A DNA stretch of 64,000 nucleotides from an uncultured Paracoccaceae bacterium (GCA_937922155.1 CAKZVL010000018.1:1-64000), one strand, 5' to 3'. Shown: positions 25,638-35,204, counted from the stretch's first letter. Translations and numbers: made by a program. The notes: generated by a model not told the origin, from the letters alone.

Positions 25638-26210
25638 ATGACAGGGCAGGTGAGGGACACTCCGACGTTTAGATTGCATCGCAATATCGTGTTGGTCGGT
25701 ATGATGGGGTCTGGCAAGACGGCGATTGGTAAGGCCCTATCTGCGCGATTGGCGGTTCCGTTTCGTGATAGTGATGAAGAAATTGAAGTTGCGGCACGTC
25801 GAAGCATTGCGGAAATTTTCGCCCGCGATGGCGAGCCGTTTTTTCGGATCCGCGAGGCCGAAGTCGTCAAACGTTTGTTGGGTGAAACACCGGGTGTTTT
25901 GTCCACAGGTGGTGGGGCGTTTTTGTCGGACGAAATTCGTACAGCGATTGACGCCCATGGTGTGTCTGTCTGGCTTGATGCGCCGCTAAATCTGTTGTGG
26001 GAAAGGGTGCGACACAGAGATACACGCCCCCTTTTGCGCACGTCCAACCCGCGCAAGACGTTGTCGGAGGTGTTTGAACAGCGCACGCCGATTTATGCCA
26101 AAGCGCAGTTCCGTCTGAACTGTGAGCCCAAGGCGAGTATTGATGACACCACATCAGCTGTGATCGAATTGTTGAAATCTGACAGCACAGTTCTGGAGCA
26201 AGTGACATGA
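25638..26210 (+). CDS. aroK: Shikimate kinase
   Basis: AroK phosphorylates shikimate at the 3-hydroxyl in the pathway to chorismate and aromatic amino acids. The 190 residues show the P-loop GMMGSGKT (21-28), the DSDEEIE segment, shikimate-binding FRIREAEV and GGGAFL, and the lid region RHRDTRPLL. Length is typical. Its 3' end overlaps aroB by four bases (ATGA), so the two are one operon, the common arrangement. Confidence 0.95.
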   Translation: MTGQVRDTPTFRLHRNIVLVGMMGSGKTAIGKALSARLAVPFRDSDEEIEVAARRSIAEIFARDGEPFFRIREAEVVKRLLGETPGVLSTGGGAFLSDEIRTAIDAHGVSVWLDAPLNLLWERVRHRDTRPLLRTSNPRKTLSEVFEQRTPIYAKAQFRLNCEPKASIDDTTSAVIELLKSDSTVLEQVT

Positions 26211-27319
26211 TTGAAACGGTGCCCGTTCCACTGCCGGGGCGTGAGTATGAGATCAAGATCGGGCCGGGTGTCCTGGCCGAGGCGGGCCCGCGCATTGCTG
26301 CGATGACGCAGCGTAAACACGTGGCGATTGTGTCGGATGAAACGGTGGCGCGTTTGCATGGTGGTGCGTTGCAATCCGTTTTGACCGAGGCGGGCCTGAC
26401 GTCAGACATTCTGGCGCTGCCGCCGGGAGAAGCGACGAAGTGTTGGCCAGAGCTTGAGCGCACAGTGGAATGGTTGCTGGCACAAAAGGTCGAACGCGGT
26501 GACGTCATCGTGGCTTTGGGCGGCGGCGTTATTGGCGATTTGGCCGGGTTTGCTGCGGCAATCTTGCGTCGCGGCGTGCGTTTTGTTCAAATCCCTACAT
26601 CGCTGCTGGCGCAGGTTGATAGCTCTGTTGGGGGCAAGACCGGGATCAATTCCGTTGCGGGAAAGAACCTGATTGGGGCCTTTCATCAACCCTCGCTCGT
26701 ACTGGCCGATACCGCCCTTTTAGAAACTTTGGAGCCGCGTGATTTTTTGGCCGGGTATGGTGAGGTCGTGAAATACGGGCTGCTTGGCGATGCGGCGTTT
26801 TTCGATTGGCTAGAGGGAGAAGCGCCAAAGATGGCGGCGGGCGACGTTGCAGCACAGGTCAAGGCGGTGACGCGGTCCTGCCAGATGAAGGCGGATATCG
26901 TGGAGCGGGATGAGACCGAACAAGGAGATCGCGCGCTGTTGAACCTTGGGCATACGTTTTGTCACGCTTTGGAGGCTGCCACGGGGTATTCTGACCGGCT
27001 TTTGCATGGGGAAGGCGTCGCCATTGGTTGTGCGCTGGCGTTTGAGCTGTCGTCGCGTTTAGGCCTGTGTTCGCAAGAGGAACCAAGCCGCGTGCGTGCG
27101 CATCTGCGTGATATGGGGATGAAGGTTGATCTGGCGGACATTGACGGAGATTTGCCGCCCGCTGAAGCACTGTTGGACCTAATGGGCCAAGACAAAAAGG
27201 TTGTTGATGGGCAGCTACGATTCATCCTTGCCCGTGGGATTGGCGAGGCGTTCGTGACGTCCGACGTGCCGCGGGACGCTGTTTTGCGGGTTTTGGAGGA
27301 TGCGCTGAAGCAAAGGTAG
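26207..27319 (+). CDS. aroB: 3-dehydroquinate synthase
   Basis: AroB converts DAHP to 3-dehydroquinate using NAD+ and a divalent metal. The 370 residues include the NAD-binding GGGVIGDLAGF, the substrate segment IPTSLLAQVDSSVGGKTGIN, the metal ligands in the EVVKYG and LNLGHTFCHALE motifs, and HGEGVAIG. It starts four bases inside aroK. A strong stem-loop begins in its stop codon. Confidence 0.95.
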   Translation: MIETVPVPLPGREYEIKIGPGVLAEAGPRIAAMTQRKHVAIVSDETVARLHGGALQSVLTEAGLTSDILALPPGEATKCWPELERTVEWLLAQKVERGDVIVALGGGVIGDLAGFAAAILRRGVRFVQIPTSLLAQVDSSVGGKTGINSVAGKNLIGAFHQPSLVLADTALLETLEPRDFLAGYGEVVKYGLLGDAAFFDWLEGEAPKMAAGDVAAQVKAVTRSCQMKADIVERDETEQGDRALLNLGHTFCHALEAATGYSDRLLHGEGVAIGCALAFELSSRLGLCSQEEPSRVRAHLRDMGMKVDLADIDGDLPPAEALLDLMGQDKKVVDGQLRFILARGIGEAFVTSDVPRDAVLRVLEDALKQR

Positions 27320-27341
27320 GGTGGGTTCAAGCCCACCCTAC
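27316..27341. repeat. Perfect 10-pair stem-loop overlapping the aroB stop codon
   Basis: GTAGGGTGGG (27316-27325) and CCCACCCTAC (27332-27341) form a perfect stem around a six-base loop. There is no T run on either side, so it is not a standard intrinsic terminator. It may protect the 3' end of the aroKB mRNA or be a copy of a short interspersed palindrome. Confidence 0.65.
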
Positions 27342-27367
27342 GCATTGTGATTTAAGGCGCGCGTGAT

Positions 27368-27880
27368 TTAGAACGGAATTTCGTCTTCCATATCGCGGCT
27401 GCTGCCACCACCAGAACCGCCGTCGCTGTTGCCGCCCGAGCCGCTGTCATAGCCGCCACCACCAGCACCGCCGCCACTGTATCCACCGCTGTCACCACCA
27501 TAGCCGCCACCGCCGCCTTGGTTGTCGCCGCGGCCATCAAGCATGGTCAGGGTTGATGTATAAGGGCGCAATACGACTTCTGTGCTGTAGCGATCTTGAC
27601 CGTCTTTGTCCTGCCATTTGCGGGTTTCAAGCTGCCCTTCGAGGTAAACTTTGGAGCCCTTTTTGAGATATTGTTCCGCCACGCGGGCAAGGGGTTCGGA
27701 AAAGATCGCGACGGAATGCCATTCGGTGCGTTCTTTGCGTTCGCCTGTGTTGCGGTCTTTCCAGTTTTCGGAGGTTGCGATGCGCAGGTTGCACACTTTG
27801 CCACCGTTTTGGAACGTGCGTACCTCAGGGTCGCGGCCCAAATTTCCGATAAGAATAACTTTGTTCACTGATCCGGCCAT
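27368..27880 (-). CDS. ssb: Single-stranded DNA-binding protein
   Basis: The 170-residue protein has the OB-fold start [38 protein letters not shown], and the WHSVAIF and [21 protein letters not shown] strands (about 1-115). A Gly/Ser-rich disordered linker of about 50 residues follows and the acidic tip DMEDEIPF, which recruits partner proteins. The ORF is open 51 bases further upstream, but MAGSVNK is the canonical start. It lies convergent with aroB, which ends 48 bases away. Confidence 0.96.
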   Translation of the reverse strand: MAGSVNKVILIGNLGRDPEVRTFQNGGKVCNLRIATSENWKDRNTGERKERTEWHSVAIFSEPLARVAEQYLKKGSKVYLEGQLETRKWQDKDGQDRYSTEVVLRPYTSTLTMLDGRGDNQGGGGGYGGDSGGYSGGGAGGGGYDSGSGGNSDGGSGGGSSRDMEDEIPF

Positions 27881-28036
27881 AGCGGCATCCCCCACGATTC
27901 TAGATTTTTGCATTTGTGACAGACCCGGCATGCCGCAACAAGGTTAATGGAGGGTTTCGATGTCTTGTATCCCCCGTGTCACTAGACCTTTGGCAGAAAT
28001 TGGCTAGGGTATCGCCCAGTAAATTGGGGGTGTGTT

Positions 28037-28618
28037 ATGTCTAAGAGTTACCTTGGCGCTGTGATTGCTGGTTTGGCTTTGGTTTTGATCGCCAATGACG
28101 CGATGGCGCAGGATCGTTCATCGCGCATGAAAAGCCAGTTGACCCTGCTGGATGAGCGGGCGGCAGAACAATCAAGCGCGACCGTGACCTTGGATGCGCC
28201 GGCCATTGAAATTCCGGGGACGCCCAATGTCGGCCCTGATTACGCAGGGTCTTATTCGGGGCCTTTGCTGGACCTTGCCCGCGCGGCAGCCCGACGTCAT
28301 CAGATACCTGAGGAATTGTTTTTGCGCCTTATTCAGCAGGAAAGCGCTTGGAACCCTAATGCACGCTCGCACAAGGGGGCGATTGGGTTGACCCAATTGA
28401 TGCCGGGGACGGCGGCGTATTTGGGCGTTGATCCTTATGATGTGGAGCAAAACATCGAAGGCGGTGCGCGGTATTTGAAAGAACAGCAGCAAGAGTTTCG
28501 CAGCTGGATGCTGGCGCTGGCTGCTTATAACGCGGGGCCGGGTGCGGTGCGTCAATATGGTGGGGTGCCGCCGTACCGGGAAACACGGACCTATGTGCGC
28601 CGCATTTGGGGGCGCTAG
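28037..28618 (+). CDS. Soluble lytic transglycosylase (SLT domain)
   Basis: The 193 residues have a signal peptide (LIANDAMA-QD), a linker of about 60 residues, and an SLT domain with catalytic Glu in LFLRLIQQESAWNPNARS, the GAIGLTQLMPGTA motif, and AYNAGPGAV near the C-terminus. It cleaves glycan strands with formation of 1,6-anhydro-MurNAc in the periplasm. It appears monocistronic and has a short upstream region with no recognised operator. Confidence 0.92.
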   Translation: MSKSYLGAVIAGLALVLIANDAMAQDRSSRMKSQLTLLDERAAEQSSATVTLDAPAIEIPGTPNVGPDYAGSYSGPLLDLARAAARRHQIPEELFLRLIQQESAWNPNARSHKGAIGLTQLMPGTAAYLGVDPYDVEQNIEGGARYLKEQQQEFRSWMLALAAYNAGPGAVRQYGGVPPYRETRTYVRRIWGR

Positions 28619-28636
28619 GGCGTCTGGCGTCGCCCC

Positions 28637-28686
28637 GCCTGCGGCGTTGAGTATTTTTTGGCAAGATGATGCGAGGATGATGCGAG
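28637..28686. repeat. Interspersed element copy 2 followed by an 11-bp tandem duplication
   Basis: GCCTGCGGCGTTGAGTATTT followed by TTTGGCAAGATGAT (28637-28670) matches the element at 19331-19360 in its GAGTATTTT and GGCAAGATGAT blocks. Its end merges with a perfect 11-base tandem duplication, GATGATGCGAG at 28665-28675 and 28676-28686. It lies between the convergent lytic transglycosylase and ABC ATPase genes. Confidence 0.55.
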
Positions 28687-28692
28687 GGCGCG

Positions 28693-30780
28693 TTATTCTG
28701 CGGCGATCTGGATGACGGGTTCCATATCTGCCAGATCTCTATCGCTGAGGTGGCATTTCACCTGATGGCCTTCGGACAGGATCCGCACCGGAGGGACCTC
28801 TTTTTCGCACAGGCCATTTGCCACTTGGGATTTCCACCCGCAGCGGGTTTGGAACGGGCAACCTGAGGGTGGGTTCATTGCGGAGGGGATGTCGCCTTCG
28901 AGGACGATGTGTTTTTTGGTGATGCTTGTGTCAGCGATAGGAACGGCAGACAGTAGTGCCTCTGTGTAGGGGTGGTAAGGTGGTGCGAAGACCTGATCGG
29001 TGCTGCCCAGTTCCACCACATGACCAAGGTACATCACCATCACACGGTCGCTGAGATAGCGCACGATGGAAAGGTCGTGGGAGATGAAAAGCAGGGTGGT
29101 TTTGTGTTCGCGCTGAATTTCCATGAGCAGATCGGTGACGGCGGCTTGCACAGAAACGTCCAGCGCTGAAACCGGTTCGTCGGCGACAACGATACGGGCG
29201 TCACCGGCAAAGGCGCGCGCGATGCCGACGCGTTGTTTTTGACCACCAGAGAGTTGGCGCGGCATGCGGTCGGCAAAGGCGCGGGGCAGTTTCACAAGGT
29301 CGAGGAGTTCGAGCATGCGTTCGCGCCGTTCGGCGTCTGAATTGCCAACCTGAAAGATTTCAAGCGCGCGGATGATTTGGCGCCCGACCGTCATCGAGGG
29401 GTTGAGCGTATCAAAGGGGTTTTGGAACACCATCTGGACGTCGGCAATAGTTTTGGTGTCGCGTTCTTCGATAGGGATGTCTTGGATCGCTTTGTTGTCG
29501 AGCAAAATCTGGCCATCTGTTGCGGTTTCAAGACCCATCAACACCTTGGCAAAGGTCGATTTTCCGCAGCCGGATTCGCCGACGATGGCCAGGGTTTCGC
29601 CTTCGCGGGCTTCAAAGCTGAGGGTTTCGTTGGCTTTGACGACCTTTTTGTCGCCGCCACCAAAGAGCGCGTTTGCCGCCACCTCGTAGTATTTTTTCAG
29701 GTTGTCCATTTTGAGGACAACGCGCCCCGGTTCGGGTTTCGCGGTTTGCGCGCCCACGTCGATGGGGGCGTTCCAGTCAATTTCTTGGAAGCGCAGGCAT
29801 CGGGTTTGGTGACGGTCGTTGCCGTGAACGGGGTACATTTCGATGGGCAGGTTTTCGTTGCACAACCCGTCCTCAAAGTAATCGCAGCGCGGGCCGAAGT
29901 TGCACCCTGTGGGTCGTTCATGGGGCAGAGGGAAGTTGCCGGGGATTGCGATCAGGGGGCGCGCATTTTTGTTTGCGCCAGGGAGCGGGATAGAGCGAAA
30001 GAGCGCTTGCGTATAGGGGTGCTGCATCTCATCAAACACGTCTTCGATGGAGCCGCGTTCGACCGCTTCACCGGAATACATCACGCAGATACGGTCACAG
30101 GTTTCGAGGACTAACCCCAAGTTATGACTGATAAAAAGCATGGACGTGCCGTACTTTTTACCCAAGTCCTTGACCAGTTCGACAACGGCGGCTTCGACCG
30201 TGACGTCAAGGGCTGTGGTGGGTTCGTCCAAGATCAAGAGCGAGGGTTTGGACATCAAGGCCATTGCGATGACGATGCGTTGTTGTTGGCCGCCAGACAA
30301 TTGGTGTGGATAGCTTTTGAGGATGCGGGCCGGGTCGGGGAGTTTGACGTCGGTGACGACCTCTAGGGCGCGGGCAAGGGCGTCGGATTCGCTGAGACCT
30401 TCGTGGATCATCGGCACCTCGGCGAGCTGTTTTCCGATTTTCATTGCCGGGTTCAAAGAGGCCATAGGTTCTTGATAAATCATGGCAATTTGGCTGCCAC
30501 GGATGTCGCGCAGGCGTTCGCGCGACATGGTGTTCATTTCTTCGCCTTTGAACTTGATCGACCCGCCGACGATACGTCCGTTGACGCCCAAATCCTGCAT
30601 CACGCCGAGCGCGACAGTGGATTTGCCGCAGCCGGATTCGCCGACCAAACCAAGCGCCTCGCCGGGGCGGATGGTGGCGGAGAAATCCATGACCGCTGGG
30701 ATTTCACGCAGGCGCGTAAAGAAGCTGATGGACAGTTTGTCGATCTCAAGGATCGGGCCGTCGTAGGTCGTGTCAGTCAT
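28693..30780 (-). CDS. Peptide-type ABC importer ATPase, fused DppD-DppF (two nucleotide-binding domains)
   Basis: The 695 residues hold two complete ATPase modules of the oligopeptide/nickel importer type. Module 1 (about 1-330) has GLVGESGCGKST, LSGGQQQR and LLILDEPTTALD. Module 2 (about 350-690) has AIVGESGCGKST, LSGGQKQR and VVADEPVSALD. Each ends in an oligopeptide_C cysteine region (GCNFGPRCDYFEDGLC and GCPFQTRCGWKSQVANGLC), which in this family can hold an Fe-S cluster. It powers the permease pair upstream. The fusion of DppD and DppF into one chain is common in alphaproteobacteria. Substrate unknown. Confidence 0.93.
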   Translation of the reverse strand: MTDTTYDGPILEIDKLSISFFTRLREIPAVMDFSATIRPGEALGLVGESGCGKSTVALGVMQDLGVNGRIVGGSIKFKGEEMNTMSRERLRDIRGSQIAMIYQEPMASLNPAMKIGKQLAEVPMIHEGLSESDALARALEVVTDVKLPDPARILKSYPHQLSGGQQQRIVIAMALMSKPSLLILDEPTTALDVTVEAAVVELVKDLGKKYGTSMLFISHNLGLVLETCDRICVMYSGEAVERGSIEDVFDEMQHPYTQALFRSIPLPGANKNARPLIAIPGNFPLPHERPTGCNFGPRCDYFEDGLCNENLPIEMYPVHGNDRHQTRCLRFQEIDWNAPIDVGAQTAKPEPGRVVLKMDNLKKYYEVAANALFGGGDKKVVKANETLSFEAREGETLAIVGESGCGKSTFAKVLMGLETATDGQILLDNKAIQDIPIEERDTKTIADVQMVFQNPFDTLNPSMTVGRQIIRALEIFQVGNSDAERRERMLELLDLVKLPRAFADRMPRQLSGGQKQRVGIARAFAGDARIVVADEPVSALDVSVQAAVTDLLMEIQREHKTTLLFISHDLSIVRYLSDRVMVMYLGHVVELGSTDQVFAPPYHPYTEALLSAVPIADTSITKKHIVLEGDIPSAMNPPSGCPFQTRCGWKSQVANGLCEKEVPPVRILSEGHQVKCHLSDRDLADMEPVIQIAAE

Positions 30781-30807
30781 TTACGTTTGCCTTTTGTTGG
30801 GGCGCAT

Positions 30808-30851
30808 CGGCGTGTCACACCGTGTGCACAGCCTGTACACACTGCGTACAC
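30808..30851. repeat. Four 11-bp degenerate direct repeats between the ABC permease and ATPase genes
   Basis: Read on the plus strand the units are CGGCGTGTCAC, ACCGTGTGCAC, AGCCTGTACAC and ACTGCGTACAC. They are exactly adjacent, each of 11 bases and each ending CAC, so they repeat about once per helical turn. They lie in an 81-base gap between two genes of one operon. Confidence 0.55.
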
Positions 30852-30861
30852 CGCGATTTGG

Positions 30862-32313
30862 TTAATCTTTCAAACTTTCCTCGCGAAGGCCGTCGGCCAG
30901 CAGGTTCAGACCCAAGACCAGTGAGAGCAATGCAATCGCGGGTGGCAGGGCTGGGTGTGCGAAGATTAGCAAGAGTTTGCGCCCTTCGTTGATCGTTGAT
31001 CCCCAGTCAGGGCTTTCGGGTGGCAGGCCAAGGCCGAAGAAGCCCAAGGTGCCAAGCAGGATGGTGGTGTAGCCAATGCGCAGACAGAAATCGACGATTA
31101 GGGGCCCGCGTGCGTTGGGCAGGATTTCCCAAAGCATAACGTACCACGCGCCTTCGCCGCGGGTTTGCGCGGCGGCGACATAATCGCGTGTGCGCAGGTC
31201 AAGCGCGAGGCCGCGCACGATGCGGTAGACCGTGGGTGAGTTCACAAAGACCACGGAGACGAAGACGACCAAGATGCCAGAGTTGATATCAAAGAGGTCA
31301 AACCAGTTCGGCAGGAAAGCGACGGAGGTGCCCTCTTGGCTGATGAGCGATAGGTAGAGCCACGCGAGGACGCCAAGCACGACCACGAGGATCGGTGTTC
31401 GTTTGGCGGGTTGCGTGTGGTAGCGAGAATTCAGGAGCACCGCGAAAAAGATCAGCGGGAAGATGAACAGCACCATCGCCATCACTGTTGGGATTGGTGA
31501 GTTCACAATTTCGGGTGTCACCAGCAAGAAAAACAGCAGGATGACCGGGAAGGCGAGGATCAGGTTGGCCAGAAAGCTGAGGATTGTATCGAGCCGTCCG
31601 CCGTAGAATCCAGCGGGCAGGCCAAGTGTGATCCCAACCATGAACGCAAAGAGCGTGGCCAATGGTGCGATGGCAACCACGATGGTGGAGCCGTGGATCA
31701 TGCGACTGAAGATGTCGCGGGCGAGGTTATCGCCGCCCAGCAGGTAATGCGGGATGCTGCCGACCGTTCCGTCTGGGACAGTCACACCGGGTGTTTTGTT
31801 CTTGAGGCCTGAGACTTGGGTGAGTGGGTCGAACGTCGCAAGCATGTCAAAGGCACCCGCGAGGATCGCGGTGAAGACCCAGAACATGACAAGACCAAAG
31901 CCAATCATGCCAACAATGCTGTCAAAGAGTTTCCCGTAAAGGCCAAGGTGGCGTTTGAATGCGATGGACAGGACGAACATCACGGTCAGCAGGATCCAAA
32001 CGGGGAAGAATTGTTTGGACATCGCACCGATGATCCCAGCTTGGCCGTAGGGCATGAGTGCGCCCACGGCGATATAGCCAAGGATGACAAGAATCACCGC
32101 CCAAAGCGCGGCTTGGGTGGTTTGTTCGAACATACCCAAAAACCCGCCGCGTTTGACCAATGTGCCGTCGGCGTTGGATTGCATTCGCATCGGCGACGCT
32201 GTGAAGGACAGCACCATCTGAATAAAGGCAGAGGCCAGAAGGCAGATTACGGCAATGCCGAAGGCGGGGTTGAGGAATGTGCCAAGGGCACCGGTCCAGC
32301 TGAGCGGTTCCAT
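30862..32313 (-). CDS. Peptide-type ABC importer permease (DppC-like, with extra N-terminal membrane segments)
   Basis: The 483 residues are longer than the roughly 300 of usual DppC proteins. The first 180 residues hold three or four extra hydrophobic segments. The C-terminal 300 residues are the standard binding-protein-dependent permease, with GGDNLARDIFSRMIHGSTIVV, the EAA loop near AAAQTRGEGAWYVMLWEILPNA, and an FCLRIGYTTILLGTLGFFGLG segment. It pairs with the DppB-like permease 12 bases upstream. Extra N-terminal segments are typical of some roseobacter DppC proteins. Confidence 0.9.
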   Translation of the reverse strand: MEPLSWTGALGTFLNPAFGIAVICLLASAFIQMVLSFTASPMRMQSNADGTLVKRGGFLGMFEQTTQAALWAVILVILGYIAVGALMPYGQAGIIGAMSKQFFPVWILLTVMFVLSIAFKRHLGLYGKLFDSIVGMIGFGLVMFWVFTAILAGAFDMLATFDPLTQVSGLKNKTPGVTVPDGTVGSIPHYLLGGDNLARDIFSRMIHGSTIVVAIAPLATLFAFMVGITLGLPAGFYGGRLDTILSFLANLILAFPVILLFFLLVTPEIVNSPIPTVMAMVLFIFPLIFFAVLLNSRYHTQPAKRTPILVVVLGVLAWLYLSLISQEGTSVAFLPNWFDLFDINSGILVVFVSVVFVNSPTVYRIVRGLALDLRTRDYVAAAQTRGEGAWYVMLWEILPNARGPLIVDFCLRIGYTTILLGTLGFFGLGLPPESPDWGSTINEGRKLLLIFAHPALPPAIALLSLVLGLNLLADGLREESLKD

Positions 32314-32325
32314 GTGTCGATCCCC

Positions 32326-33372
32326 CTAAGAAATGCGAATGCGTGGATTAAGGAAGACGTAGCCGATGTCAGAAATCAGCTGCGTGACCAGAACCACGAA
32401 GACGGAGACGACAGAAACCGCCAAGAGCAATTCGATGTCGTTGTTGGAGGCCGCTTGGAACAAGGTCCAGCCAAAACCTTTGTAGTTGAACAGGGTCTCG
32501 ACGATGACGACACCGTTGAGCAACCACGGGAACTGCAACATGATCACAGTGAAAGGCGCGATTAGCGCGTTGCGCAACGCGTGGCGCAGAACGATGGTGC
32601 GAAAGTTAACGCCCTTGAGCCGGGCGGTGCGGATGTATTGCGCTGTCATGACCTCTGTCATGGAAGCGCGGGTCATGCGCGCGATATAACCCATCCCATA
32701 AAGCGCGATGGTGATGACCGGTAAGAAAAAGTTGATGAAATTCGCATCGTCCATGGCGGCGGTGGCCGTGCCCTTGAAATACTGCATCCCAAAGAGCGGT
32801 GTGGCGAAAGCGGCGATGAACACAACGCCCGAGACATATTCAGGCGTCGCCGTTGATATGATCGAAACGGTTGATAGGCTGCGGTCGGTTCCTGATCCTT
32901 CGCGCATGCCTGCGAGCACACCGATGATCAGCGCGCCGGGCACCATGACCATCATCACCCAGAACATCAGTTTTCCGGTCAGGGCGAGGCGCTTGGCGAT
33001 AATGGTGCTCACGTCCTCTTTGAAAACGGTGGAAAAACCCCATTCGTTTTGCAGGATGCCGCAAAATCGCGGCGCTTCTTCGATGGGTTGTTCGAAGGCG
33101 ACGCAGCGGCCACGGGTTTCACCATCGCTGCCTTCGATCACATAGCCGGGCAGGACGCCAAGCCATTGGCCGTATTTCTGTGGAAGGGATTGTTTGTAGC
33201 CACGGTTCGTCAAATAGCTGGTCACGGCTTCGTCCGACATGCGGAAGTTGCCTTGGGTTTTGGCCAGTTTTTCGAGGTTTGGCGTCAGGTTCGTCAGCCA
33301 GAAGACGACGAAGGTGAGGCAAAGCGCCGTCAATATCATCACCCCGAGGCGCCGTAGGATAAACAGTCCCAT
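32326..33372 (-). CDS. Peptide-type ABC importer permease (DppB-like)
   Basis: The 348 residues have an N-terminal segment MGLFILRRLGVMILTALC, a large periplasmic loop (about 35-130, with TNLTPNLEKL and CGILQNEWGFS), and then the permease core with an EAA-type loop (ARMTRASMTEVMTAQYIRTARLKGV). The frame is open to 33411, but ATG 33372 has an AAGGAAC ribosome-binding site and matches the family start. It lies downstream of a strong terminator, 75 bases after the binding-protein gene stop. Confidence 0.92.
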   Translation of the reverse strand: MGLFILRRLGVMILTALCLTFVVFWLTNLTPNLEKLAKTQGNFRMSDEAVTSYLTNRGYKQSLPQKYGQWLGVLPGYVIEGSDGETRGRCVAFEQPIEEAPRFCGILQNEWGFSTVFKEDVSTIIAKRLALTGKLMFWVMMVMVPGALIIGVLAGMREGSGTDRSLSTVSIISTATPEYVSGVVFIAAFATPLFGMQYFKGTATAAMDDANFINFFLPVITIALYGMGYIARMTRASMTEVMTAQYIRTARLKGVNFRTIVLRHALRNALIAPFTVIMLQFPWLLNGVVIVETLFNYKGFGWTLFQAASNNDIELLLAVSVVSVFVVLVTQLISDIGYVFLNPRIRIS

Positions 33373-33440
33373 AAAGTTCCTTGTTGTTCTTTTTTGGGGC
33401 GAGCTGCCCAACGCTTCACCCTGCGTCAGGCGCAGGTGCG

Positions 33441-33477
33441 AAAAAGAAAGGGCCGCGTCCCATCAGAACGCGGCCCT
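33441..33477 (-). terminator. Intrinsic terminator between binding-protein and permease genes
   Basis: On the minus strand AGGGCCGCGT (33477-33468... paired with 33458-33449) forms a perfect 10-pair stem with a nine-base loop and is followed by TTCTTTTT. It lies just after the substrate-binding-protein stop. Partial read-through would give more binding protein than permease, common in ABC importer operons. Confidence 0.85.
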
Positions 33478-33485
33478 GTTTTGTT

Positions 33486-35147
33486 TTAAGCAGCAACCGC
33501 CATCTTGTAGATCTGTGGCAGATACGCGATGTGCATATCCCAGCCGACAAATCCGGGCTTGGCGTGGCGATAGATCGTACGCCAATATGGCTGGAGCGTG
33601 ACACCTTCGTCGGTCATGATCGCCTGAAGCTTGGCCATTATATCACGGCGTGCATCTGCATCCGCAATGCTGTTTGCTTCGGCCAAAAGCGCGTCAAACT
33701 CAGCATTGGCAAAGCCCGCTTCGTTCCATGCTTCGCCAGAGCGATAGGCCAGACCAAGGATCTGCGTATCCAGTGGGCGGTGGTTCCAGTTGGTTGAGCT
33801 GAACGGATATTTTGTCCAGTCGTTCCAGAACGTCGTGCCCGGGATGATTGTCCGCTTTACGTTAAAGCCAGCGTCGCGCAGCTGTGCTGCGACGGCGTCA
33901 GTTGTGTTGCGGCGCCAGTCATCGTCGATGGAAGAGATTTCCATCTCAAAGTCGGCCATCCCTGCTTCTTCGAGCAAGGCAAGCGCTGCTGCTGGATCAT
34001 ATGACAGGCCGGGGACATCTGCCCAAGCGGGGTGCATTGGTCCGACGTGCTGGTTGCGGGCAACCTCACCTTGGTTGGCATAGCCAAGCTCAAGGCAAAC
34101 CGCGTTGTTACAGGCCATAGCAATCGCCTGGCGCACGCGCTTGTCCGCATAGGGCTGCTTGCCGTCAACTTCGGCCAGCTGGTTTGGACGGATCACAATT
34201 GTTGCCGCAGACGCAACCTCGGAACGTTCCCAACCGATGCTTTCGAAGACTTCTACGAAATCGCCAACGGTTTCATAGGTCATATCAACTTCGTCAGCGG
34301 CGGCTGCCGCAACCCAAGCGGATGGGTCCGTGCCGTAGTCGATGTATTCGATCCGGTCGAGGAACGCGCCTTTGCCTTCGGCGTATCCCCACCAATCGTG
34401 GCCTTCGTTGCGCACGATGACCGATTTGACCTGAACCTCGTGTGATTCTGGCAGGTATGGGCCGGTGCCAACTGGATTTGACAGCATTGTTTCAGGGCTA
34501 AAGCTTGCTGGAACAATCGCGGCTGGATAATCGGCCATGCCAGCAATGAGCGTGATGTCAGAACCCGGCAGGTTCAGTTTCACGGTGTGGCTGTCGACGA
34601 CTTCAACAGCGCCATCAATCGCCTTTTCGGAGTCGGCGTCGATCAGGATCGCAAAGCGACCAGCCATTGAATTGCCTTCAACGGACTTGTCACACCAACC
34701 GATGATGTTGCGCGCCACGTCTTCGGCTGTGAAGTCGGATCCGTCGTTCCATTTCACGCCCTGACGCACGTTCAATGTGTATTCTGTCGCGTCGTCGTTG
34801 ACAGACCAGCTGGACAGAAGCATCGGCTGGAAAGAACCGTCGGAGTTATATTCAACCAGATATTCCAACCAACCGGCGGAAACAAAGGCCATCTGCGTCC
34901 AGTCAAAGGCGCGTGGATCTTTGAGGGCGCGCACTTCCATTTGCATGCGCAATGTGCCGCCTTGCTGGGCATGTCCGCCAGCTTGCGCAGGTTGCGCAAG
35001 GCCAAGCATCCCGTAAGCGGCGGTCGCGGTAACGCCGAGCGCTGTGGCACGTGTTAGAAATTCGCGACGCGACAGTTTGCCGTCGGCGACTTCTTGGACG
35101 TGCATTTCCACGGCCGGGTGGACCCGGTCACTGATAAAATCTTTCAT
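33486..35147 (-). CDS. Tat-exported peptide-type substrate-binding protein (family 5)
   Basis: The 553 residues begin with a twin-arginine signal ([16 protein letters not shown], with an upstream acidic stretch) and cleavage near AQA-GG. The mature protein is a family-5 extracellular solute-binding protein ([40 protein letters not shown]). It delivers its ligand to the DppB/DppC-type permeases encoded downstream; peptides or other small polar metabolites are possible. A ribosome-binding site GGGAG precedes ATG. It is the first gene of the operon, with a hairpin in its leader. Confidence 0.92.
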   Translation of the reverse strand: MKDFISDRVHPAVEMHVQEVADGKLSRREFLTRATALGVTATAAYGMLGLAQPAQAGGHAQQGGTLRMQMEVRALKDPRAFDWTQMAFVSAGWLEYLVEYNSDGSFQPMLLSSWSVNDDATEYTLNVRQGVKWNDGSDFTAEDVARNIIGWCDKSVEGNSMAGRFAILIDADSEKAIDGAVEVVDSHTVKLNLPGSDITLIAGMADYPAAIVPASFSPETMLSNPVGTGPYLPESHEVQVKSVIVRNEGHDWWGYAEGKGAFLDRIEYIDYGTDPSAWVAAAAADEVDMTYETVGDFVEVFESIGWERSEVASAATIVIRPNQLAEVDGKQPYADKRVRQAIAMACNNAVCLELGYANQGEVARNQHVGPMHPAWADVPGLSYDPAAALALLEEAGMADFEMEISSIDDDWRRNTTDAVAAQLRDAGFNVKRTIIPGTTFWNDWTKYPFSSTNWNHRPLDTQILGLAYRSGEAWNEAGFANAEFDALLAEANSIADADARRDIMAKLQAIMTDEGVTLQPYWRTIYRHAKPGFVGWDMHIAYLPQIYKMAVAA

Positions 35148-35204
35148 TCTTTTCTCCCTGTGACACGCATCATTGTGGAGCGTTGCGCGTCTTTTTTGAA
35201 CCCG

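Noticed and set aside
27352-27540. Ala/Val-rich small ORF at the ssb 3' end
   Set aside because: It is a frame shadow of the Gly-rich SSB linker.
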